NCBI GenBank assembly: GCA_032629725.1
Contig: JAFEVB010000007.1
Span: 1,550,001-1,614,000 of the forward strand
Length of the DNA: 64,000 nt
Direction of reading: 5' to 3'
DNA from: Gremmenia infestans
Taxonomy: Eukaryota > Ascomycota > Leotiomycetes > Helotiales > Hamatocanthoscyphaceae
The translations under genes were made by a program, and so were the position numbers. A model generated the notes under the pieces. The model was not told the origin of the DNA. It worked only from the letters and a program-made list of their open reading frames with translations, and did no database searches. Below, piece by piece: positions 1 to 12,976 of this stretch (within the stretch, counting starts at the first letter, position 1; each line of letters opens with the position of its first letter).

Positions 1-512
1 CTACGGTTCCGGGCAGAGAATGCGCATAGATTGCCCAATTCGCAGGCAGGATGGTACTTTTATCACAAGAGCAAGAACTACAACATGTCATTGGGTGGTG
101 TCAAGGAGGGATTCAAGATGGGGGCGAGGATCAGCTTCTGGACTGCCGGTTTCTTTTCCATTGAAGAGTTCTTTGATCGCTATAGGAGGACGAAGGATTT
201 CCTCAATACGGTTCTTGCTAGTTTGGTCGTGTCTGGATCATTCAGCTTATGGAGTACGTCGCTCCTTCCCTGACTTCCCTTTCCTCCCATATCCCCTCAA
301 CATCCCGACCTTTTACCGACTAATTAATCACGATAGACCGATTCCCAATCGCAACAGCAGCGAGAACGGCGAGAACTGGATTGGCCATCGGGCTTGCGTA
401 CGGCTTAGCAGAGGATGCTTTAGGAGCCGCAAATGGTCGCAGGCCGGGTTACGTGGATTTCCTGCTTCGAAATCGACGGCGCAGTACATCAGCCGAAGTG
501 GAAGCAGAATGA
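1..512 (+). CDS. Tim17/Tim22/Tim23-family membrane protein, 5' partial
   Basis: The gene enters the window already open; frame 1 reads from base 1. Exon 1..253 is followed by an intron at 254..336 (donor GTACGT, branch CTAAT, acceptor ATAG) and exon 337..512 ending in TGA. The visible part shows small-residue-rich membrane segments typical of the Tim17/22/23 fold: a stretch beginning GGVKEGFKMGARISFW, a second hydrophobic segment with VLASLVVSGS, and after the intron TARTGLAIGLAYGLAEDALG. The family includes protein-import channel subunits and respiratory complex I assembly or accessory proteins of the mitochondrial inner membrane. The N-terminus lies outside the window, so I cannot say which subfamily this is. 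The tail is basic (RNRRR) and ends soon after the last membrane segment. The family call is fairly safe; the exact role is inference. Confidence 0.7.
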
Positions 513-982
513 GAAGCTTAGAAGGGGGAGTAGTGGAGCTTTGTAGGACTCGGCGTAACGTGTTTATGGCTCCTGAAGGGGAGGGGGGACCCGAAAGTAT
601 TTGAAGCTATTTTCCCCATCTTTCGTCGACCAGTCATATTGCTCACTTGGCAATCGGCCCAGATCCAAGCGGGGCTATTTGTTCACCAACAAACGGCTCT
701 CGTCGGTTGAAGATAAGGACCGTATCTCTTGTTGCCCCTCATCAGTGAAAGACAAAAAGCAACCTCACTCTGCTGCCCGCCGAAGTCGCTGCATTGTTCT
801 ATTGACATGGAACATAAAAGGTCTTTGTGTTCCCTTAGTTGCTTGTCATACCACACCTCATTTTCATTCAATCCTATCCAATCCATTCCACCTGGTGCAC
901 TGTCACTTCCAGTCAAACTGATTGATAGAATTGCAGCAGAATCTATCATATTCTCTCGATTGACTGTCTGAATGACTATGCT
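513..982. other. Intergenic, upstream of proline dehydrogenase
   Basis: No gene is supported here. Small open frames on both strands have no family signal. The stretch presumably holds the 3' end of the Tim17-family gene and the promoter of the proline dehydrogenase gene. Confidence 0.5.
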
Positions 983-2592
983 ATGGCGGGGTTAACAAAC
1001 AATTCACTTCGTCCTTACCTCCAACTTCCAAGCACATTTCTTTTTCTTTCAATTCCACTCCCATCTTCGGCAAGATGTCATTCCTCTCGCACCGTCCCTC
1101 GCCAATCTTCATATGCCGCTGCTGAGCATCATCCATCTCATAATAAAACATCGGAAAAAGTGTCTGCGTCAGGATCCGATCTTGTCTCACACCATCTTGC
1201 TGCCCCTCACCCTCCCACGCTTGCTACAATGCCGCCAAGGGTACCCCCCTTGTCGATCCTTCCCCTCCATTCCATTCTCAGGTCATTGGCGATAACATCC
1301 ATCTCGTCTTCCAGGGTAGGCATAGCCATACGCGCACCGCCATTTCCTCTTTCGGCATCATGCTGACTTGCTTGCAGATTCTCCTGACACCTTCACTGGC
1401 TATAATGTCCAAGCTTGCACACGCCCAATCACCAATCCTCGCCCCAGATCACAACCCCATCCTCCGCTACTTCCTCAAAAAGACCTTCTATCGCCAGTTC
1501 TGTGCTGGAGAAAACGCTGCAGAGGTCAAGCAGACGGTGGATGGCTTGAAGAACCTCGGATTCAAGGGCGTCATACTCGGTTACGCAAAAGAGGTCGTGC
1601 TGAACGAGAGTCAAACGAACAAGTTACAGTCTTCTGGAGACAACGAAGCTGCCGAAGCATGCATACGAAATGAGATCAACCCCTGGGCACAGGGAACTCT
1701 GGAAACGGTCCGGATAGCAAGCCCCGGTGACTTCGTTGCCCTCAAGTTCACCGGTGCCGGCAGCCAAGCACTTTTCGACCTTAGTCAAAAGACCGGCCCG
1801 TCTGCTGCACTGAAGGAAGCTATCGACTCCATCTGTGATCTTGCTGCTGCTCGAGATGTCAGACTCCTCTTCGATGCTGAGCAACAAGCTGTGCAAGCTG
1901 GCATTGACGCTTGGACCTTGAAGTACATGCGGGCATACAACGGAAAGACACCTGGCAAGGCAATCGTGTATGGCACCTACCAAGCATACTTGAAAGCCAC
2001 TCCCTCGATCCTAGCCTCTCATCTTGCTGCTGCACGGAAGGATGGATTCACACTTGGCGTCAAGCTGGTCAGAGGTGCATATCTAGGCTCTGATCCCAGA
2101 CATCTCATCCATGACACGAAGGTCGATACAGATGAATGCTACGACGGTATATCTGCCAGCCTTGCTCGCAGATCCTACGGTTCCGTATTGAAGCCCGCAC
2201 CAGGCGAGACCGGCTTCCCACCCGTCAACGTCGTTCTTGCAGGTCACAACCACGCCTCAGTCCGCAAAATCCAAGCGCTTCGTACCGAGCAGGCTAAGCA
2301 TGGAGAAGAGCAGATAGATCTAGTCTACGCTCAACTGCAAGGCATGGCGGATGAAGTCAGCTGCGAATTGGTCCAAGCTGGTAGGGTGGAAGCAGGAGGC
2401 GCGGAGATGAAGGTTGATATTCCCAAGGCGTACAAATACCTGGTCTGGGGCACAACAGGGGAGTGCATGAAGTATCTGTTGAGAAGGGCCCAAGAAAACA
2501 AGGATGCCGTACAGAGAACTAGGGATGGGAGAAATGCTATGGCTGCGGAACTGGTCAGGCGGGTCAAGGCAGCGTTTGGCTTTGCTTCTTGA
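983..2592 (+). CDS. PUT1: Proline dehydrogenase (proline oxidase), mitochondrial
   Basis: Exons 983..1315 and 1378..2592 with a phase-0 intron at 1316..1377 (GTAGGC donor, TTGCAG acceptor, TGCTGAC branch) give 515 residues. The FAD enzyme oxidises L-proline to pyrroline-5-carboxylate in mitochondria, the first step of proline use as nitrogen and carbon source. The N-terminus is basic, Ser/Arg-rich and free of acidic residues, as expected for a mitochondrial presequence. The fungal hallmark PLSILPLHSILRSLAITSISSS is split from LLTPSLAIMSKLAH by the intron, which is what proves the join. The TIM-barrel motifs are present: FCAGEN near the start, KLVRGAYLGSDPR (FAD/substrate strand), AGHNHAS, and the C-terminal substrate-binding helix YLLRRAQENKDAVQR. 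The ATG at 983 is the only start keeping the presequence in frame. Its stop lies 198 bp from the convergent VPS53 gene. Confidence 0.93.
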
Positions 2593-2790
2593 TTCTAAAT
2601 GGGGCTTAATGATTGATGAACGAAGTTTACGGCCACTAGACGTCAGCAATGAGCTGATAGAATAATAAATGAATAAATAATTGTCCAAGACAAACCAGAC
2701 ATTCAAAGAGTCTCATCCACAAAAATTGGCTTAGCTTCAAGAATATAACCCATCAATCATTTCCTGAAAATTATATATTATAATCTCTCA

Positions 2791-5415
2791 TCATCTATCA
2801 TCCTCCCTCCTCCCCCCAAACCTCCCCCCAAACCCACTCATATCCCTCATAAAAAACTTCCCAATACTCTTCAAATTCCCCTCTACACTCGCCTTCGCCT
2901 CCTCCTGCAACGGACTCCCCGTGCCCATGCGATCCACGCCATCCCTCGCGGCGCTAAACAGCTTCTCCCCAAACCCAGCTGGATCAAACCTCACCTGCCC
3001 TCCTCCAATACCCCCTCCCCCCAATCCACTAATCCCCAGCCCTCCCCCACCACTCCCAATCCCACTACTCCCCATTCCCACCCCCAAACCCCCCATAGTA
3101 TTCATCAACGGCGTCAGCAGCGGCGACTGCGCCACCAGCGTCTGCACTTTCGACGCACTGTCGCGATGGATACCGAACATCTCAACCAGGCCCGGCTGGT
3201 CTTGCTTCCGCACGCCTTTCAGCTCGAGGATCTTGCGGAAATTCGTGTCCGAGCGGTCAGCGATGTGGATTAGGTAGGCTTGCACTAGGCCTTCGGGGGG
3301 CGAGGGACGGACTTGTAGGGTTTTGAGGAGGGGGTCCAGGCGTGTCATGGCGCTGGTTACGCGTTTGGTGAAGGCGGTTAGGGTGGTGGTGCTGAAGGGG
3401 TGAGGGGATAGTGTGAGGAGCGTGGAGAGGTGTTTTGTTAGGACGTATTTGTCGAGGAGCATCTTTATTTATATCCTGGTTAGATCCTGCAGTATAAAGA
3501 AGGTAAAGGAGGGAAGGGATGGAGATTTACCTGCTCAGCGCCTACTTCGGATACAGGCCGGCATTGCACGATGTTGGCGATGTAGTTGTTGGCCAGATAC
3601 TCAACCGTATTATCGCAGAAAGCTCGCGCATATTGCTGTTTACTTATCATAGGCAGTATTTCCGTGGCTTGCTGGTTGACGTGCCGCAATAGCTCTGCAA
3701 CGTAGGAACTTTGGTCCCCTACGCTTTCCATTTTTGCCCAGTTTGTATTACGCATTTCGCGCCATGACGCGTCGCAGTCGAGCTCGACTCTGTGAACTAG
3801 TGCTAGGACTGCTGCACTTGCGACGCCCATGAATGCATCTGATTGAGAGGATAGGTCTACCTTTGAGGCAAATTCGTTGTCGATTCGTTTTTTGAGGTTA
3901 TCTTCCAGTTGTTGCGTATTGGTGTGCCAGTAATCGGCTGTATTCAGCACCAGTATGACATTTTCTAGGCTGGGCCCGCCTGGAGTCTGTAAAAAGTGTA
4001 GCAGGACTTGTTGGGCGTATTCGTCTAGGTATTTGGCCAAAGTCTTTGAGAGGTCCAGTAGACGTTCTCCTGTAGATAACTTGGCACATTGTGCCAAAGT
4101 TGTCTTGTAAAAGTGAAAAAGCTCGATCGAGGATGGAATCACTGCTTGAGATGAGAACTCCTCGTCTGGTGGTAGAAGGGGTTGATTCCGATATTTTGGT
4201 ATCATAGTTGCCAGCTGTTTGTCTTGCGATTCGACCCATAAACTCAGATATGGCTCGAATGCCTCGGAAATTGACCTTTCAAAGGTCTGTGGCTTGTCGT
4301 CAATTGAAGAGAGAGTATCAATGCTTGCTCTTTGGTCATTGGCGAATCTCTTTTCCAAGCTGTGTTCAAAGTCCATAGTCTCCTGCAAACAGCTCAACAG
4401 CAAGTTGACATCAATCTTCCCTCCATCCGGCCTCCTCATACTCCTCTCCAAGATGCCCTTGAAATCATCTCTGGTGCCTTCACAGAATGCATTTGCTAGC
4501 ACTTCATTGACTCTCCACTGGATGGGAAATATCCCAGCATGCTCCTCCTCATACGTCTTCAGCATTCGTCGAAACCAGCTATACCGCCGGCCAATATTAT
4601 CCAGACTCCCAGCTTCATCGTTCCCTCTGAAGACCTGTCTGTATTCCCTCAACTGCGTATTGACATACCAGGTCACCAATCTCGACCTAGCATTATCCCC
4701 GAGTGCATCCATCACTAAACATGCCTCTCCCAGCACCCCCTTCTTGCTAGCCACCTCTCCTTTAGCAAAAGCCATCTCAAAGTCTTCACAGACCTGCTCT
4801 AAAAGCTCCCTCTGAAGCTCCGCCACATTCCGGCTCAACGTAGCAATCTGGTCTATACTCCGATAGCTATTGAAATGCCTCATGAGCTGCAAAACAGCCT
4901 GTAACAAGCTCGCACATTCCCTATACTGCCTCGTCTTGGCCAGACCCCTCAATTGTTCGTAAGCCGTCGTAAGCATCTGCAGGCGCTTCAAAGCCGTCAT
5001 AGACAGTGTAAGGTTCCGTTTCGTGCCATCCAATCGCTTTATATCCGCCGTCATGGACGTAATTGTCTGCTCCGTCTCTATCGCTCTCGTACGCACGGAT
5101 TCGATCTTGCGGAAGAGCTGGGCGAGCTCAGCTTTCGCGGATTGCATGCGCTGGAGGCTGGAGTCTTCGCTGTAGGCTTGGGCGGCCACCAGCTCCGAGA
5201 TGGTGGTTGAGAGGTCATCTTGGTGAGTTTGGAGGGCCTCTGCGGTGTTGTTTATGGATTTTAGGGTTGAGGGATGGGAGAATATCGTGTTTAGGTGTTC
5301 AATTGGGTCGTAATCCACTGTGAAGAGTTGTGAGCTTGTGTACACAAAGGGATGTTGGACTGGGATGGTGGACCTCACCAGCATCTAGAGAGGACACTGT
5401 CGTTGCGCCGTTCAT
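2791..5415 (-). CDS. VPS53: VPS53, GARP complex subunit
   Basis: Three exons: 5415..5379, 5317..3531 and 3462..2791, with introns 5318..5378 and 3463..3530; 831 residues. The first exon codes only 12 residues and one base. I chose it because MNGATTVSSLDA joins exactly to VDYDPIEHLN, the conserved Vps53 N-terminus, whereas the open frame starting at 5384 reads through intron sequence. VPS53 is a subunit of the GARP tethering complex that captures endosome-derived vesicles at the trans-Golgi network. Family signatures include YDPIEHLNTIFSHPSTL, the coiled-coil-rich region with IKRLDGTKRNLTLSMTALKR, LTTAYEQLRGLAKTRQYREC and RSIDQIATLSRNVAELQREL. The second junction makes GAEQ-MLLDKYVLTKHL, also a conserved segment. 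The C-terminus is a Gly/Ser-rich tail (GGGGLGISGLGGGG) that is low-complexity and probably species-specific. Confidence 0.93.
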
Positions 5416-6291
5416 TATAATTCCTCTGCTTCAAATAGGCAGGATTCTTGATATGTGAAATTTTAATTAGATGTCCCGATGGTGATTTCAATTTGAGGAA
5501 GTTGTATTGTTGTCGTCGTGTTGTCCCGTTGGTATATTCATAACTTGCACATCTCTCGCATAATATTGTGAAGCTCACTAGATATCGCTTCCTTTTCAGG
5601 GGCAATTCCAAACGGAGTAAAAGTAAATACTTTCGGTGGGAATAAGCAAGTATTCTAGGTGTATCCAAAAATCTGATCATAGGTACAATTTCCGTTTCCT
5701 GACATAACCAAAATGTTTCTTCCATCTTGGCGAGAGCAAGCCGTCCTATCTCGCCTTCTCCCCAGCTTTCCCCTACTCAACCCTACACCTTTCAACAACT
5801 CAACGCAGCGAGGTGTCCTTTCTTTACGTTTTCTCTATCCACAAGCGTGAGAGTTCAGATTCTACAGGCGTTACAATCCATACACCAGTATGTAGAAGAT
5901 CTCGTGTCGAGCGAGGTGCAGATTTATTAGGTATGGTCATTTGAAAAGAGCGTCTTAAATGCTTCAATATGCAAGTGCTGCCAGCTTCGTCCAGAATGCG
6001 CATCTTCGACCGAGAAATAGCAGGAATCAGGGGGCAAGAAGCAGGGCAAATGTTTACACTTCCAATATTTTCCTCGTCGTCCATTTCATAATGTCAAGAA
6101 GTTTTCTTTGATAATCAATAGCAAGCGCATCAGCTTTGTTCCGCACTTTGCTATATTACTTGTAACTGGTCAAACGTCTTTTACTCCCCTTCAATGTATA
6201 ATCTCAAAGAATTCTTATGCCTCTGTCACTTGTATGTGCATACATGCACCACCTAGTCAAGAACAATCTAACCCTCTCCTCGACTCATTTT
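5416..6291. other. Intergenic between VPS53 and SDR gene
   Basis: AT-rich sequence with only short unconvincing open frames (for example 5727..5930 +). I see no gene. It holds the VPS53 promoter and the 3' region of the SDR gene. Confidence 0.5.
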
Positions 6292-7258
6292 TCAGAACCA
6301 GTCCTCATTCCCATGCTGACTGATCATCTTCCCACTACTCTCCATCGTCACCCTACCAATCGTCTCCAACTGATCCTTCACACTGACTTCCTTCGCAGTA
6401 CGTCCCTTGATCTTAGGATCGTATTTCTGGAACAAGCTGAGCAGATACTGCTGACCTGCCTTCGATTCTGGCGTTGCTATATATTCCCCACGTCAGCTTT
6501 CTCTTTCCTCAAACTGCTCTTTTTCACAGCCCCATTCTAGAGCACTCCAATAGGGGTGAGGAGGATTAAGGTAGTACTTACGTTCACCCTCATCAGTATC
6601 AACCCACCCCGGACTCAAACTCAAAATCAGCACCCCCTGTCCTGCCAACTCAACCGCAAACTTGGCCACTACAAGATTCAGCATCGCCTTAGTAGCACTA
6701 TAGCTGACAGCCCCCGCAACACCCCCCTTGAGCACCAGCGTCGAGTCCCCCATCGCGCTACTGATATGGATAATTTTCTTCTCGGTCCCTTTGAGGATGA
6801 GCGGCAGGAAGGTGTTGGTTACGTGGATAGCGCCAAGGACGTTCGTGTCTATGCCCTTGTGGAACGCGTTGTTAACTTTCTCAATATTCTCGGAAGAAGA
6901 TAGAGAGGTGGCTGGGAACCCGGGAGTCTCGGTATCGAGGTATGCACCATTGTTGATCAAGATGTCAAGACTGCCGCCGGTTATGGATGAGACTTTGTGG
7001 GCGGCTTCTTGCAGCTGGGTGATAGAATTGAGGTCGCCGGGTAGGATGTGCACGTTTGGGTTTGAGGCTGCGAGGGCTGTGAGTTTGGGAGATGAAGTGG
7101 TGTTACGGACGAGTGCGAAGACGATGTTGGAGGGGTTGGCGGAGAGCTGGCGCATGTGTTCGAACTGGTTATGTTAGCTATGGATGAGATGAAGAGAGAG
7201 GGGATATATAGCTTACGCCGAGACCGCGCGAGGCGCCTGTTACTGCGTAGGAAACCAT
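6292..7258 (-). CDS. Short-chain dehydrogenase/reductase (SDR), NAD(P)-dependent
   Basis: Three exons: 7258..7217, 7164..6582 and 6476..6292; introns 7165..7216 (52 nt) and 6477..6581 (105 nt); 269 residues. The Rossmann glycine motif TGASRGLG sits at residues 7-14 and is completed just before intron 1. NNGA replaces the usual NNAG. The catalytic serine lies in ISSAMGDS and the catalytic Tyr/Lys in YSATK, followed by LSPGWVDTDEGE. The last exon adds about 60 residues ending GNEDWF, outside the first open frame; it is supported by a clean TATAG acceptor and preserved frame. Similar to the C-factor/norsolorinic-acid-ketoreductase-like classical SDRs, but there is no neighbouring biosynthetic cluster, so the substrate cannot be told. 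Cytosolic, with no signal peptide. Confidence 0.88.
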
Positions 7259-8014
7259 TTTGATGGATTTCTTTGAAAGTCAAAAGAATATCAGAGAAAC
7301 TGATTGATATTGTTGGAAGAATGTATAAGTGAAGCTAAGATGTCAATGTACTATGTGCTCTATTCTTCCACGTCTTCCCACTCCCCTTATATACAATTCC
7401 TCTCCACTGCACCGGGTAGTCTCTACCCCCATTCCGATCGTATTACTCAGAAATCAACTATACAGGATTACAAATATATCTTTAAGCAACAAAGCAGCTG
7501 ATGAAGGGCAATGGAGTCTGCAATTCAAGATCTAGACGATCCGGCACTAAGCCCAACCAGACATCGGTGCCGCACGGCGCAGGACGGGATGATTCTGATT
7601 GGCTTGTTGGTACACAAGGTCACGATTCGGGGCGATATTTCGGGGCCGAAATTTGTTGAAGCAGCCCCTTGTTGAAATATGTCTCCGAGGGGAAGTGATT
7701 GGGGCCGAGACGAGTGGATAGCAATACAATAAACGTACAAGTGACTATTAGCACCATAGTTCTAGAGAGCACGCAAGCATGTCCCAGCCAGCTTTACTCC
7801 GTAGAGACGAATTCGGTATCGAATCTGCAGATTTCGCACACTTGCGATTCTTAACATGTTAAAGAGAAACAGACGGGATCATGCGTTCTTGAAAATTAAA
7901 ATAAGTATGTATACTTGCGCGTATCTATACAAAATGGGGTATTTCTCCATGTACTTTTCCTATTTAAACAATGCCTCCCTTGTACACATCTAATAATGTT
8001 AAAACTTCCCTACT
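7259..8014. other. Intergenic between SDR and PhoD-like genes
   Basis: No gene is supported. One copy of the recurrent 9-mer TACTCCGTA lies at 7795..7803. The SDR promoter is at the left and the 3' end of the PhoD-like gene at the right. Confidence 0.5.
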
Positions 8015-11000
8015 TCACCCACGCGGATTCTTCCCCTTTTTCTTCGAGAAGCTCATCCACCGCTTCATTCCTGCCTGCACCTGCTCAGCCGCCTCCCCTG
8101 GATTTTCCTCTTCATACCACAGGGCTGGAACGAGGAGACGATACGGCATAGTGATACCGGCAGGGTCTTTCTGGCTGACTTCCATGTTGAGACATATGTC
8201 TAAACCGCCCTCGAGGTTTACCGGCCGATTTCTAGGGCGCTTGATTTGCCTTGCGGATAGTCCCGTGGGAGTGCGATGGAAATCCATTCTTGGTGGTGGG
8301 CCCATGTGTGGTGTATTGCCTGCAATTGATGTAGAAGCTTGCTCCACGGGATGGGCTGGCACGCGACCCGTAGGCGAGTCCATATCTGGGAAGTAGCTGT
8401 CGTCACGACCACCGCTGCCACCTCTCATGCGAGATCTCCCGGTGGACTGTTGGTATTGTGAATCATCGTCCTCGGTATCGTCTTCATAGCCATTGATACC
8501 GCCACTGTCTTGCCTTCGTTTGCTACTCTTCCGGAAGAGATTACCAGGAGTGAAGTCCTTTCGTGTTAAGGACAATGTCCTCGTTAAGACTCCAGGGCGT
8601 CGGGAATCCGTAGAAGCTCGGTGGGAAGTGGATGGACGTCTATTGAAAAATCCAGCACTTGAAAGAGGTGGTGCGTTCGAAAGTGGTGGTGTAGACGCAT
8701 CTGGACGGTAGCCTGGGCCACGAGAACCGGACAAGCGGCGCAGAAGGCTCAATTTCCGCTGCGGAGGGCCAGGACTCCTATTAATTTCGGGTGTAGGAGG
8801 CGGAGACAACTCTGGATTATACAGCTTGATCGAACACCAATTCCTTCGATTCAACAGACGCTTGTTATTTCTTGGCTTCCCGTTCGTATCGTGGGTAAAT
8901 ATTGGGATCATATCTTCATCAGTATCTGCATCTAGATGATGAACCTTGTTTCGTCTATTAAGTATATCGGTAATTCTATCTGGAGGGGGCGTATTGACAA
9001 TGGCCGAGGAGATAACATTAGGCATGTAGCGATGATCACGATCCTTGGGAATGTCATGTTTGGGGTTAGAATAGAATTGACCAATTGCACCGAGATGAAC
9101 GTCACCACTATAACTGTTAGTCTTATTCTGTGAAATCGTTCAAGTAACATACCCGAGAATGGTGACCCGAACAGATTTCTCGGCGGCTAAGTCTTGCAAT
9201 TCTTGGATAAACCAATTTCGTTCTTCTTTGTGGTGTCTTGCAGTCCAGTGATCATCGAGGTCATCTAAGATCTCAACACCGCCGTCCAGATGGTTGAGAA
9301 GCTTCTTGCCCAGAATTCCAGTTCTCCCAAGGGCTTTAATTGGCTCAATAGCTCTTGAAGTAAGGCTAAAAAGGTTAACAAAGTGTTTATTGAAACTGGA
9401 AATATCTTACATATTTTCAAGCCAAACCATTCTCGGGTAAGCAACAGGTACACCGACCAGCACAATAAGATGTTTGGTTTTGCCATAAATGATATCTTTT
9501 TCAAGCCGATCGAACACCTTATGATAGGTTTCTGCGCTGACAATTTCATCGTTCATCCTTTCTGTGCGACAATCTAAGCCGAGGAAATCAATACCCCCAC
9601 CAAGACTCGTGAATATACTTCGGCTTAGTTCGCCGATATAGTGACCCGGTTCAATGCCTAAAATCCAACTCGGTTCAGATTCCTCACCTTCATCAATACT
9701 ACTCTGGTGCTGAAACAGCATATAGTATTTGAAGGCTATCGCTCCGAGACCAGACATGATTGGTGAACGCATGAGACCATCTGGATAAGAGCCATACCCA
9801 TCAATAATATCGTGATCGTCGAAAATGTTGACCATTGGAATTTGAGATGCAGCCAGGCTGAATAATCCCTGAGAGAACCACATGCAATACCGTTTGAGGT
9901 AGAATGATTCAAGTTCATTCTGAAGCTCCGAAGAAAATGGCATACTCTCCTTGCGATGGCCGTTCTTCATTTCATCCCAGTCTCTCAAGATACTAGTCTC
10001 CTCCATAACAGCATCGTTGTATATTTGATCTCCGCCTCCAAGCATGACATGGATTGGTTGAGTCTGATGAGTGTTCAACACATCTCGCCACATTGGATCT
10101 GGCCCACAAAAGTCGTTGGGGTTGACATCTGAGCTGAACCCATTACAGCTTTGAAACATGATATTCATCGGTTGGCCGTGAGGAGGAACCCAGAATCCAG
10201 TTGCAGGGCCACGATTAATGCGATAGGCGATTCTTTGTTGGTTCTCTCGTAGCTCAATCTCGATGTTGAACCTCCAGAAAGTCACACCATGTTCAGTGTG
10301 GAGCCGGAAGCCCCTGACTTCCTTGTATTTGCCAGCTTTTTCTCCGTCGTAGTGAGGCTTGGGGGATCTTCGTTCACTTGCTCCATCGAGCGGACTTCTA
10401 TGCATCTCAAATAGGCCTTCATCCGACTCTTCTCTCGAAAGGTCTTTCTCTTCTTCTAAATGATCAACTGGTCGAATGTAAAGAGTTCTACCATCTCGTC
10501 CGATCTTTGGAAGGCCTGCGATAGGATCAACATATTCCGAAGCCAGTTCCTCGCCACCCACTTGCGCAGGCGGTGGGGGAAGCAAATCTGTTGGTTGGAG
10601 AAATAGTCGTAAAGTCGGTGCGAGTTCGTAAGAAGAATTATCGTCTTGAGTGACTATCATGATACTACCTCTCCATACTTCACGTTCTTCTTTACCAGTA
10701 GTGCGTTGCAATCTACCTGCCAATTTTTCTCGGCGCAGCCCACAATATCTTAACAACGGCCCGCTTCTGAGAAACAGTGGTGGTTTGAATCTAGTTGGAA
10801 CTATATCAGGACGAACGCGGATAGCCCGCGTCGGACAAGTTAGCGAATGAGGTTTGGATTTAGAAGATTTAGTAGGCTTATTAGCTCTACTTATATTAGA
10901 AATTATAGAAAACCTCAAAGGAAACAAAGTCGCAACAATCCACGATCTAACACTGAAGGGTTGGAGTGGCCTGCTAACGTCGAGTGTGGTGGTATCTTGA

Positions 11001-12976
11001 GTAGTCCTGGAAATCCGACCCCCACCTTCTAGCTCCGAATGAGAATTTTGAAGATCCTTACCATTGCTGTCATCATACTCGCCGTCGTAAGCTTCGGCTT
11101 TGCGTTGCCTTGTTGATGAGCTCCGGCGACGCTTGCCAGTGTGCCCAGCTTCCCACCACGCCTTGTCCTTTTCTATCTCGACCTGTTCTTCGGCTTCAAG
11201 ATCCAGCAGAGACCCTGATAGCAAAGCGACACCGCCCGTTTTCCATTCATCAAGGCGTCCAGAGGGAACGTAGACTCCTTGCCCAGGGGCACTATCATGC
11301 CTCCGGTGGAATATGTCCGGCAAGTAATGAACTTCACGATGGGCTGAGCCTTGGGGTGCAGGCACCTCGGTGTCAACGCCGTATTTGGCCCCATTTATTT
11401 TAACCTCAGGCCTGGCTGGTTGGATGGATCTCGACACTTGAGCGGGGAGTGTCTGGCCCGTCAATCGCTCTGCCTTGGTTAGTGTTTCTCGTCGCACAGG
11501 CTTTATAGCTGTTTCCTCTGCAGAATCCGAATCCAGATAGTCAGAAGGTCTGTTTGCTTCTGCTGGCAGGATTGGAAGCTCTTTGTCCATGGCAGGCTGA
11601 GGATGGCTACGAAATGCCGTATCTCTTGAAAGACCTGCGTCGTTTGGATCCGAAATGTTGGTAGACGGTCTTGGATGAGTAAGTCCTTCAGCCTCCATCC
11701 TTAGACGCATCCACGGGTCTCCTGGCGGCTCCTTTTTGAGTTTATTGCTGCCACTTCGGCCAAGTTTAGAAGCAACTGCAGCCCCAGCTGCACCAGCTGC
11801 TACTGGGATGTAAGATCGATCACGAACACTTGATCCTCGCCGAGGAGTGGTCGCTTTGTCTTGTTTTGGTCCAAGATCAATCGAATCTTGCTTCCGTTGA
11901 TAGTCAAAATCTTGAGCCGATGTTTTGGGAGCATTAGACGGAACGGGTCGCTCTTTCTCAATCGTTCCACTACGCTGCAATTGATCCTTTTGTTTGACAC
12001 TCAAATTCCGTACCAGCCCAGCTTCTGGTAACGTTTGAGGCTCAGGCTTTACACCAGGTTCCCCTTTTGCCACAGGTCGATTTCTGAAGCGTACGGAGTT
12101 TTGATTCCCAACTCTCTCTCCTCCTCGTCCAGCTTTGGCTTCTCTCGCCAGTAGTTCTGCCTCTTCAACACGAGCTCTTTTTTCCTCTTTCGTGATGCCG
12201 TCAAGCGTCAGCTCTAACCTCTGTAAAGGAGATTTGTCCGGTGCCCACTCTCTGTCTCGTGCACCTGCTTCTGAAGCTGATCCCTTTCTCCTTTGATTTG
12301 ACGTTTCGGCGCGCGAAGCTCTTCGGGTACTAAATTCGTCGTCTCCAGATCTTACGGCAGCTTTGCCGTTGCTTGGTCTCCTTGGAGTAGTAGCGTCGAC
12401 TGATAAATTATCCTCCCGGGGGTGTGAGCGATAGAATTCTTCTGGAACGTCTTGACTTGGACTGATCGGTCCTTCAGATCTTATTCTAGACGTTGTTCGG
12501 TTCGGAGCTTGGTGATTAGATGAGGAAGCCCCGTTGCTGAATGGTTGTTTATAGCTCACAGGAGGAGCAGAGCGTGGCACATCTGGTGCTGCTGGCGGAG
12601 GTGCAGATGAATCCTCTTCGTAATAATCGTCCTTATGCTTGCTCTGCCGCCGCCTTCTCTTGTCCAGATAATCGTCGTTATAGGATGTCGCGGCTGCACT
12701 ATAAGGGAAGGAGGGAGGCCGAGGTGCCAATCCGTCACCGCGGAAGCTAGATGCTGTGGGCGAGGCAAATGGACTTTGGGTAGATATTGTGGCAGCTTCG
12801 GTTTGGATGGAGCTTCGATTAAGTCGAGACTGACCTGACAATCGCTCCGGTTTTACACCAGTATCAATATGGAGGTCGTGGCCTCCTGCCATATTCGGAT
12901 CTCGTTCGCGCTTGAGAGAGTTTCCTCGAGTGACCTTTGGGGGAGGAAGCTGCCCCCAGTATGGAGCTGTAGACAT
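8015..12976 (-). CDS. Large PhoD-like metallophosphatase
   Basis: Exons 12976..9411, 9365..9153 and 9107..8015 with two 45-nt introns (9366..9410 and 9108..9152); 1623 residues. The open frame extends upstream to 13150, but MSTAPYWGQLPPPK at 12976 looks like the true start, since the extra 58 residues have no family look. Residues 1 to about 780 are disordered, charged and Ser/Pro-rich. A PhoD-like alkaline phosphatase/phosphodiesterase domain follows, roughly 850-1290: FQSCNGFSSDVNPNDF, GGGDQIYND (metal-binding Asp), NIFDDHDIIDGYGSYPDG, LDCRTER, and GGDVHLGAIGQFYS reconstituted across the second intron. The C-terminal 330 residues are again disordered. The intracellular fungal PhoD-like proteins of this size are poorly characterised; phosphatase activity is inferred from the metal ligands. 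A further in-frame intron around 10850-10930 cannot be excluded because the sequence there is AT-rich. Confidence 0.85.

Noticed and set aside
20..604. 194-codon frame at the left edge
   Set aside because: Shadow frame of the spliced Tim17-family gene; its translation has no membrane or family features.
5316..5384. VPS53 start at ATG 5384
   Set aside because: This frame reads through a 61-nt intron; the 12-residue first exon at 5415..5379 joins cleanly to the conserved VDYDPIEHLN.
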